Source: Nemertoderma westbladi (Eukaryota; Xenacoelomorpha; Nemertodermatida; Nemertodermatidae). From it: a DNA stretch of 60,820 nucleotides. A model generated the notes under the pieces. The model saw only the letters and a list, made by a program, of their open reading frames with translations, was not told where the DNA came from and did not search any database. The stretch is from NCBI GenBank assembly GCA_032718475.1, contig JAUCBJ010000506.1, positions 1 through 60,820 on the forward strand. The letters are read 5' to 3'. A program made the position numbers and the translations under genes. This document shows positions 54,133-60,820 of the stretch, piece after piece (within the stretch, counting starts at the first letter, position 1; each line of letters begins with the position of its first letter).

Positions 54133-54226
54133 ATGACTGACAAACAACTAATACATAATGTAACTGACATTTGTTTCAAACAAATGCCAGTTACATTATG
54201 TATTCAGTACATTGTGTGTCAGTCAT
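54133..54226. repeat. 94-nt hairpin (27-bp inner stem with one mismatch)
   Basis: Inner arms 54150-54176 and 54178-54204 pair with one mismatch around a single C; an internal loop is followed by a further 10-bp perfect stem (ATGACTGACA with TGTCAGTCAT). Size resembles a microRNA precursor or a small MITE. Confidence 0.85.
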
Positions 54227-54426
54227 GTTGCGTCGTTATGGCAAACCCCGCCATCTGTGTAAAGTGTAAAGCTAAATGAGTAAATCTAAATAAGAACAAA
54301 ATGTCCGTTAAAGTGTTAAATTGTGCACTGGAATACAGTGGCTGAATTCGGCCAAAATTAATTATATTATGGAAACAAGTTTTTGGTGATGTTGTAAAAT
54401 TAATTATATTATGAAAACACGTTTCT

Positions 54427-55520
54427 CACCCAGACAGTCTGGCGCCAATGACACTCATAAGGTGACATTGGGTGTCACCCAGACAGTCTGGCGCCAGTCA
54501 GTGGGGTCTGTCTAACTGTCACCAAGCCGGCCAAGACTCTACTACTAATGTAGTTGAAGGGAAGATAGTTTGTCCGTGTTGCTGTTCAGAATTAAAGTCC
54601 AGTATATCAAAAAAGCTGATTGTACATCTCCATAAGAACATTACCTAGTACATTACCCACATTGTAGACGTACTGCCCATGGTTATCGCCAACAAGGGTG
54701 ACCCGACAATCAGCTAACTGATATTGTGCATGTGTGTTTTGTGAAGTTCAATTATTTTATATTATTTTATATAATTAGTTGGCACATTATACTTTCTATT
54801 TAAAGTGTACATACATATAATATATCATTTGTATTCTTAAATTGTTACTTTTTCGCTCAAATATACCCAAAACCCTTTTTTCCTAATCAGGACAATCAAT
54901 GCCTTTGCTGAAGATTAAGAAGTTCCGTGATGTTCCCATGACGATACCTGTGCCCTCTTCCCTTTTTCTTTAGATGCCAACTGTGAGCCGGAAATTTTCA
55001 AGACAAGGGGTAGCACATCAACAGTAACCTTGACTTTTTCTGCTACTGACTCCTTGAAAAGGACCTTGGCCCTTTCCTCTTTGCCAACAGCATATTTAGT
55101 GAGATAGCTGACCATGAGACGCCTGCCTATCACATACTTGTACCTTAGTACAAGAACATGTAAAAGTAAATAGGCATGGGATGGTGGGGACAAAAAAACT
55201 CATCACTACAGGCTGGGTAGTGATATTTCCAGCCCAGAAATTTTGGTGTAATAAACGTTCCCCTTCACCATCCATTGTTGTCAGTCCAAGAGATTCCATG
55301 ATATCCATGGTTTTGTTTGAAAAAATGTTTTTGTGTTCAATGAACACTGCTTCAGAACGTTCTAGGTACTGAGTATCCTTCACCATTCCTTGGTAACAAT
55401 TTCCTTCACCCTTATTATAAGTCTCAATTACTTTCTTTGTTGTGGGGCCATGATTGGTCCACACAACTGCATAATAATGCTCAATTACTTTCTTTGACTC
55501 ACAATTAAACAAACATTGTT
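54427..55520. repeat. Long direct repeat, copy A
   Basis: At least 54427-55376 matches 59901-60820 in the same orientation with scattered substitutions and small indels. The left end has CACCCAGACAGTCTGGCGCC twice, about 58 bp apart. The right part carries a minus-strand coding remnant. Copy B runs off the window, so the full length is unknown. Confidence 0.9.
54915..55512 (-). pseudogene. Repeat-borne ORF of unknown family, copy A
   Basis: Two overlapping minus-strand frames (55512-55096 and 55193-54915) appear to be one protein broken by a frameshift in the A7 run near 55192. It contains GMVKDTQYLERSEAVFIEHK, a segment with WAGNITT, and YVIGRRLMVSYLTKYAVGKE ER. In copy B (60361-60791) the frame is open across that point but broken elsewhere, so the ancestral protein was continuous. 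The Y-x3-Y pattern in SYLTKYAVGK loosely recalls the two-tyrosine motif of Helitron Rep proteins, but no HUH motif is visible; I do not assign a family. Confidence 0.5.
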
Positions 55521-55766
55521 ATGTAACCAAGGAATCACGCAAATATTTTCCTTTTTAATTTCATTCCAAAAATAGATCTGTGACATAATGGTAAATGTAG
55601 AGTTTAGTTGAAGCAACACTTACCCTCACACTGAGCAACTCACTACACTTCACACTTTACAAAGTTCACCACTCTGACTCCCTCTACATTGTTTATTATA
55701 GCCGTAGGTTGGTAATTATACTCAGTAATAATGGATAATTGATTAACCCAATTAGTCGCTTGGCAA

Positions 55767-55893
55767 TTGTTAGAGCACTCTCATGGAGAATCAGGATGGT
55801 TGTTAGAACTTGCTCGGGGAGAATAATGTTGGTTGGTAGTGCATGCTCAGGGAGAATAACAGCAGTTGGTAGAGCGTGCTCGGGGAGAATAAC
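55767..55893. repeat. 33-bp tandem repeat, open on the minus strand
   Basis: Units start at 55767, 55800, 55833 and 55866. On the minus strand each unit reads as eleven residues (ILPEHALPTAV type) and the frame stays open to a stop at about 55697. It may be a short coding repeat; no initiator seen. Confidence 0.75.
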
Positions 55894-56035
55894 TAAAATA
55901 ATAACTAATAATAACTAATAACTAAAGTAACTAAAATTATTTTAATTACTCAAATTAATTTATCTTCAATCTGCAGCTTGCTTTAACCTATTTTATTATA
56001 TCATATTATAAAGGAATGTTAGTATTAATTAAAAC

Positions 56036-56449
56036 TTACACCTTGGTTCCTCCCCGAAATCTTTTGATTCCTCCCAGTTTTCCTGAGGAAAGGGATGTAT
56101 GTACCGGTCCTCCTCGGCCACCGCTTTCTCTTCCTCGAGATATTCCCGGTATAAGTAATGGCCATACCAGTTGGAGGAGCTCCAGAGGCGCTCCAACTTC
56201 TCTAATGCTCAAATCGCGAGCTCTTGCTCAATCAGGTCTTCATCCCACGCCATTTCCTCCTGGTATCTGAGATGTTGCAGATATGCAGTGACTGCTTCCG
56301 GCCTGCTCTCCATAGTCTGCGTGTCAGTTGTTCTGGTTGTGGTTGGGTAGGGGATGTTGGACCCATCGGTGATGGGTGTAGTAGCTGTGCTGGTGGTGGA
56401 GACCAGTGCCATGGGGTAGCTAGCTGGGTGCTGGTGGTGGAATCCCTGA
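56036..56449 (-). CDS. Unrecognised minus-strand ORF downstream of a TATA/Inr promoter
   Basis: ATG at 56412 in a good context (CCCCATGG) starts a 67-codon frame (Thr-rich N-terminus, then VTAYLQHLRYQEEMAWDED) ending at TGA near 56209. The same frame is open again for about 58 codons (ALEKLERLWSSSNWYGHYLY, then Glu-rich) and meets a GTAAGT splice-donor-like sequence near 56036. The acidic, aromatic content looks like real protein rather than noise. The stop could be a CGA-to-TGA transition. No homologue recognised. It is the first of three co-oriented ORFs in the interval between the long direct repeats. Confidence 0.5.
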
Positions 56450-56529
56450 TAATAAATAATTGGCGAATTAACAAGTTTAAAATAATCTGGTAAATTATCA
56501 AGTTTAAAAATGTAAAGAGTTTAAAATAA

Positions 56530-56590
56530 AACGTCTGAATTAATCGAACTCAAAACTGATGAAGAATGAAAGCCCAACTCGGTTTATATA
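56530..56590 (-). promoter_or_regulatory. TATA box plus TCAGTT initiator
   Basis: On the minus strand TATAAA begins at 56588, and TCAGTT has its A (+1) at 56557, placing the TATA box at about -31. AGACG, a DPE-like word, follows at +22. The ORF start codon at 56412 is 145 nt downstream with no intervening ATG noticed. Confidence 0.6.
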
Positions 56591-57383
56591 GCATCAGCAC
56601 AGAGGGAACATCGTAACAGATTCAACGAGAGGTGGCTTTAATGAAAGGGTTCCCAGTGATAAGTCGTTAGGAGGCAGTAGTAATTATATAATGGTAATAA
56701 CTAAGGGGATATAACGCATGAATGTCAGCCTGATTTGGGCCCTCAAGCTTATCAGCGATAGATATATCTCACATGTCGGCCGGCCCTCACGCAAATTAGT
56801 GGCGCCATGACTAACGGGGCGCTTCAAAGACAGTCTGGCTATAGTAGAGTAAAATCAGCATACGAGTCCATAGCTAAAATACATCTGCCATGGAGTCTTC
56901 ACGCAGCACTGTGCTCACCAACTTTATTTATAAAGCTCTATATTTTATTTTTCCGTAAATATACATCACTCGGATTAATCAGGATTAATCATGAAAATCG
57001 CTAAATAATGTATTTTAATTAAATTCAACTCTGGCAAACAACTTACATATCGGGTTTGTAAAGAATTCATAGGGATTGGCTGTTTATTTAGGGAATAACA
57101 TTCAAATTGATTATGAAGGAGCAATAGGGTCATTAACGGTATGCTGAGGCTCACTTACTTCATGGCTCGCTCTCATAGTATAGATTAGCTAATAGAGAAA
57201 AATGAAAAATATCCGGTTAAACTTTTAGTTTTTTAAACATATAAGGGGGAAACAAGAATAAATAATTTTCCGACAACATCAATAATAAATAATATAACGA
57301 CAACAGATAAATAATTTACCAACAACATTAATGTTAAATAATATAAGAACATCAACAATAACAAAAGATATGGTTAGAACCGT
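56591..57383. other. Intergenic segment between the two unknown ORFs
   Basis: No convincing gene. Some ATAA/CAACA repeats at 57270-57360. Confidence 0.45.
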
Positions 57384-57389
57384 TTTTAT
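57384..57389 (-). terminator. Polyadenylation signal (AATAAA) for the minus-strand ORF
   Basis: AATAAA on the minus strand, about 70 nt beyond the stop codon of the 57461-58260 ORF. Confidence 0.45.
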
Positions 57390-57460
57390 TAAATAAGACT
57401 GTTTACTGTTTATATTAACAGGGTTGCTGGCCTCCGAGAATAACGTTTGGTTTAACCCTT

Positions 57461-58260
57461 TTAGGGTTCGATAATATTAACGGCTGCGATAATTTTCTCT
57501 ATAATAGCTTGTTGAGATAACCTTTTCCTGGGGGGTGAAATAGATTTAAGGTGTGTATGCTGCGGGAGAAAAATGCCTTCTCTGAGAGAGTGTTTTAGTA
57601 AATCGAAAAGGCGTGCAATGGTAAAAGTCGTTGGATAGGGTAATAGTGTTGGTATTTTTCGTAATGGTGAATATAATTTCTGCTGGTTTGCTCTCAATAT
57701 GGATGTGAGGACTGAGATAGTAGTGGGTGCTGGGTGGTTTGGTCGGATTAATTGTGAGAAAATTGCTGCCCCTAATATTGAGACCGTTGGTGAACTGAAA
57801 AGTGGTATTGTATTCTCTTCGTCTTTCATTAAAATGGGCAAGATACCAACATATTTTTCGGTTTTGAACTTATAGATAAAGGCTGCAATATTGTTATTTC
57901 TGAGATAATGTTGGTGATTGGGGATCGTAATCTGCTTTTGTTTGAAAGCAAATTGTATAGCCATAGCCTTGAATCTGATTAGAGCTTCACGCGCTTGAAT
58001 CGTGTTAGCTATAGTAAAGGATTCATTAAATATTCTCTCGGTTATCTGTAAACAAATTCTGAATCACTGATACAACTTTGTATCGATATTCGCTCGGAAA
58101 TGTTGTCTTTGTAGACGTTAAGTTCATTGCAGCAGACATATTCACTATCCTCGATGGTTGAATCGAACCATTTCAATTCGCCGACCTCAGGTGGTGTAAG
58201 AAGAATCATGCCCCGAGAAGAAACAATAGCCTTTCCATCGTCAACCTTGTAGCCATTCAT
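57461..58260 (-). CDS. Unrecognised minus-strand protein, split by one frame change
   Basis: An ATG at 58260 opens 72 codons (MNGYKVDDGKAIVSSRGM, then acidic) ending at TAA 58042; a second frame, open from about 58072, continues for ~200 codons to 57461. The frames overlap by ~30 nt and the composition flows from one to the other, so this is probably one protein with a frameshift (decay or programmed). The long part has an Ala/Ile/Phe-rich core (QAREALIRFKAMAIQFAFKQ), a hydrophobic stretch (SPTVSILGAAIF) and a basic PPRKRLSQQ near the end. A (TA)n run at 58341-58357 lies ~85-95 bp upstream of the ATG. No known domain recognised. Confidence 0.5.
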
Positions 58261-58521
58261 TCATTCAACAGAACGCCCGGGCGAACTGGTATTATATTAG
58301 TTAAAATTAAGTAAAATAGCACCATGGCTAGAATAAAATGCATATATATATATATAGTAAAAGCACCAGACAAAGAGAGAGGGGGCGAGGCTCTGGTTCG
58401 AGCAACTGGGAATGGGTAATGGGAGGGAACATACTTATGAACAGTGCGTGCCCATCAGCCGACCGCAACAGTAGAGGTGAGCTAACTCATAGAGTACGTA
58501 TATTGGCAGAACTCATACTCG

Positions 58522-58946
58522 TTAAATTACGTTGAAGTATTCTAGTATGAGAGAGCGTTTCTGCTCAAGACTCAAAGCACTTGTGTTGAAGACAGTGCTT
58601 ATAAAGTTAGCGGAAATTCTATCCCGCTCTGTCGGATTACTCCTGCTAATCCGTGACACAACAGATGAATTTGAGTAATAAAATGTTGAAATAGAAAAGG
58701 GGCGTGGTAGGGCATACAAGGAAACTGCAGTTCGGTAGCCAGAGGAAATGCCCTTATAATGCGTATAACGATGTAGATTACTATTGGTGATTGCTAAATT
58801 GCACTCATTCTGAATATTTGTAACAAACCCAAAAGTGCAATAGTCAAAAGCAACCCAATTGCCTGGTTTTAGGACAAGGTGAGTAGTAGGAGTAATAAAA
58901 GGGCGACAGATGTTTACATATTGTTGAAATAAATTTGGCGCAGAAG
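58522..58946 (-). CDS. Unrecognised minus-strand ORF, N-terminus missing
   Basis: Open for about 141 codons without a Met, from a stop near 58947 to TAA at 58522. Contains LKPGNWVAFDYCTFGFVTNI, CNLAITNSNLHRYTHYKG and a C-terminal SLSLEQKRSLILEYFNVI-type helix. The reading frame ends abruptly where the plus-strand LINE fragment (58935 on) begins, so the start of the gene has been lost or displaced. It lies 260 nt upstream of, and in the same orientation as, the 57461-58260 ORF. Family unknown. Confidence 0.5.
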
Positions 58947-59200
58947 ATCAAGAAGATCCACTACAGGTCTGTCTGTGAGGAGCGGAGGATCGAATTTACA
59001 CCATTAGTGGGCACCACCGATGGCATCTGGTGCACCGAGACCCAGATTTTAATCCACCATCTCGCAGAAATGCTTGTCGCAAAGCGGGATGGCATGCATG
59101 GCAGGGGTCTCGCGTGTGTATTGGGGGGCATTCGGCGTCGATTGCTCTTCGCACTCCTTCGCTCCAGCTCCCTATGTCTGCGAGGGGGTCAATGACCTTG
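58935..59200 (+). pseudogene. LINE C-terminal fragment (nuclease-like end)
   Basis: Frame with KKIHYRSVCEERRIEFTPLV then a stretch ending LLFALLRSSSLCLRGG, matching the last part of the LINE class seen at 13402-13964 (EKKHLY ... GDFSPF ... FALIRGASHCLCG). It truncates the minus-strand ORF at 58946. Confidence 0.65.
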
Positions 59201-59900
59201 GTGTGGCCTAGGGTTTGGTGATGGTGTGGGGTTACGGGGCTACAATCTGACGGGGCAGTTCTAATGGCGTAGTGGATTGCACGATAACCATGGACGACGA
59301 ACTCAAATGTAGGGATGCGTGACTTCTGGTTACAGATGACACTTCCGGCTGAACTCGTGCACTAACTATAATCTTAACTGGTTGAACTATTAATGTGCTT
59401 TTAGAGTCGGTAGGAGCTCAGTCCTGGTTGGTTTGAAACGTCTAAATAATATATACCGTATAGCCTATATCATAAAGTAAAAGTTAATATATACAATTAA
59501 TTAATTTAAAATAAAGTAGAAATAAATAATTAATTTTAATTTAAATACAAATAAATAAAGTAAAAGTAATACAATTAATTAATTTAAAATAAAGTACAAA
59601 TAAATAATTAATTCAAATTAAAATTAAATACAAATTAATAAAGTAAAATTAAATACAAATAATTAATTCAAATTAAGTACAAATAAATAAGTAATAATAA
59701 ATAAAAGAGCTGCGGTGTCACTTATGACACCCTCTTGGCGACAGTTAGACAACACTGACACCATTGCGTATCGGATTGATTAATTAGGATAATCAATTAA
59801 ACCCTAATTAGGAGTCGTAAGACACCTATTAGGGTTTAATTGTAGTAATTAATTGATGACACCTGTCAATTAGGGTCTAATTAGCCTAATTAGGAGGTGT
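59201..59900. other. Intergenic DNA: AT-rich degenerate repeats and TAATTAGG words
   Basis: 59460-59700 is a degenerate array of AAATACAAATAAATAA and TTAATTAATTTAAA words. 59700-59900 has repeated TGACACC and CCTAATTA/TAATTAGG inverted words. No gene. Confidence 0.6.
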
Positions 59901-60820
59901 CACCCAGACAGTCTGGCGCCAATGACACCCATAAGGTGACATTGGGTGTCAGCCAGACAGTCTGGCGCCAGTCAGTGGGGTCTAACTGTCACCGAGCCGG
60001 CCAAGACTCTACTAGATAGTTTGTCCATGTTGCTGTTCAGAATTAAAGTCCAGTATATCAAAAAAGCTGATTGTACATCTCCATAAGAACATTACCTAGT
60101 ACATTACCCACATTGTAGACGTACTGCCCATGGTTATCGCCAACAAGACAGAGCCGACAATCAGCTAACTGATATTGTGCATGTGTGTTTTGTGAAGTTC
60201 AATATTTTATATTATTTTATATAATTAGTTGGCACATTATACTTTCTATTTAAAGTGTACATACATATAATATATCATTTGTATTTTTAAATTGTTACTT
60301 TTTCGCTCAAATATACCCAAAACCCTTTTTTCCCAATCAGGACAATTACTTTGCTGAAGATTAAGAAGTTCCGTGATGTTCCCATGACGATACCTGTTCC
60401 CTCTTCCCTTTTTCTTTAGATGGCAACTGTGAGCCGGAAATTTTCAAGACAAGGGGTAGCACATCAACAGTAACCTTGCCTTTTTCTGCTACTGACTCAT
60501 TGAAAAGGACCTTGGCCCTTTCCTCTTTGCCAGCAGTATATTTAGTGAGATAGCTGACCATGAGACGCCTATCACATACTTGTACGTTAGTACAAGAACA
60601 TGTAAAAGTAAATAGGCATGGGATGGTGGGGACAAAAAAAAACTCATCACTACAGACCGGGTAGTGATATTTCCAGCCCAGAAATCTTGGTTTAATAAAC
60701 ATTCCCCTTCACCATCCGTTGTTGTCAGTCCAAGTGACTTCATGATATCCATGGTTTTGTTTGAAAAAATGTTTTTGTGTTCAATTAACACTGCTTCAGA
60801 ACGTTCTAGGTACTGAGTAT
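59901..60820. repeat. Long direct repeat, copy B (cut by window end)
   Basis: Matches 54427-55376. It begins with the same doubled CACCCAGACAGTCTGGCGCC block and contains the same TTTTTCGCTCAAATATACCC and minus-strand ORF regions. Still similar at the last base of the window. Confidence 0.9.
60361..60791 (-). pseudogene. Repeat-borne ORF of unknown family, copy B
   Basis: Counterpart of 54915-55512. Here the frame is continuous through the HAYLLLHVLVLTYKYVIG segment but is broken by a 4-base deletion just after it (near 60571), whereas copy A is broken upstream of that segment. The different breaks show both derive from an intact ancestor. Confidence 0.5.

Noticed and set aside
54915-55193. 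Helitron replication initiator
   Set aside because: A Y-x3-Y pattern alone is too weak; no HUH motif, helicase or Helitron ends seen.
54427-60820. Endogenous large DNA virus (for example a nimavirus-like insertion)
   Set aside because: Co-oriented unknown ORFs and a TATA/TCAGTT promoter are suggestive, but no viral hallmark gene can be recognised.

Overview
The window is eukaryotic repeat-rich DNA, almost certainly from an animal and probably an aquatic invertebrate. It is AT-rich, has long intergenic tracts, and is filled with element families typical of metazoans: Penelope-like (PLE), BEL/Pao LTR, several LINE types and piggyBac. The short palindromes TAGGCCTA and TACCGGTA recur throughout. 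The species cannot be named from the sequence. I see no convincing single-copy host gene, no rRNA, no canonical tRNA and no CRISPR array.

Layout. 1-7462: head-to-tail array of near-identical GIY-YIG Penelope-like retroelements (a tail and two full ORFs) separated by three copies of a ~334-bp pLTR. 7463-19689: accessory sequence with fold-back elements, a near-perfect 115-bp hairpin, an inverted minisatellite pair, a 49-bp satellite, and dead pieces of piggyBac, an aspartic protease and two LINE families. 19690-35658: a very long (~16 kb), apparently young BEL/Pao element with two almost identical 1.26-kb LTRs, a 5-bp target duplication (CTGCC), gag, a 2289-codon gag-pol, and an unusual third gene carrying a Cys/His cluster and a basic tail. 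35659-40960: a damaged LINE with endonuclease and RT remnants. 40960-42450: inverted pair of ~342-bp units; the right one holds a complete type I hammerhead ribozyme lying exactly between RNA polymerase III A-box and B-box motifs. 42934-45240: a second, almost intact LINE ending in a 24-bp satellite. 45380-47417: BEL gag-protease and piggyBac remnants on the minus strand. 47418-54426: mostly non-coding, with hairpins, palindromes and a LINE C-terminal piece. 54427-60820: two long direct repeats flank a minus-strand cluster of unrecognised ORFs, one of which has a good TATA plus TCAGTT initiator.

How it fits together. Nearly everything is mobile DNA at different ages. The PLE array and the BEL element look recent; most other pieces are decayed. 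The three items most worth following are the hammerhead/pol III unit at 42061-42447, the third gene of the BEL element (32893-34319), and the unknown minus-strand ORF cluster at 56036-58946 between long direct repeats. Boundaries and family calls rest on reading motifs by eye; no database search was possible.
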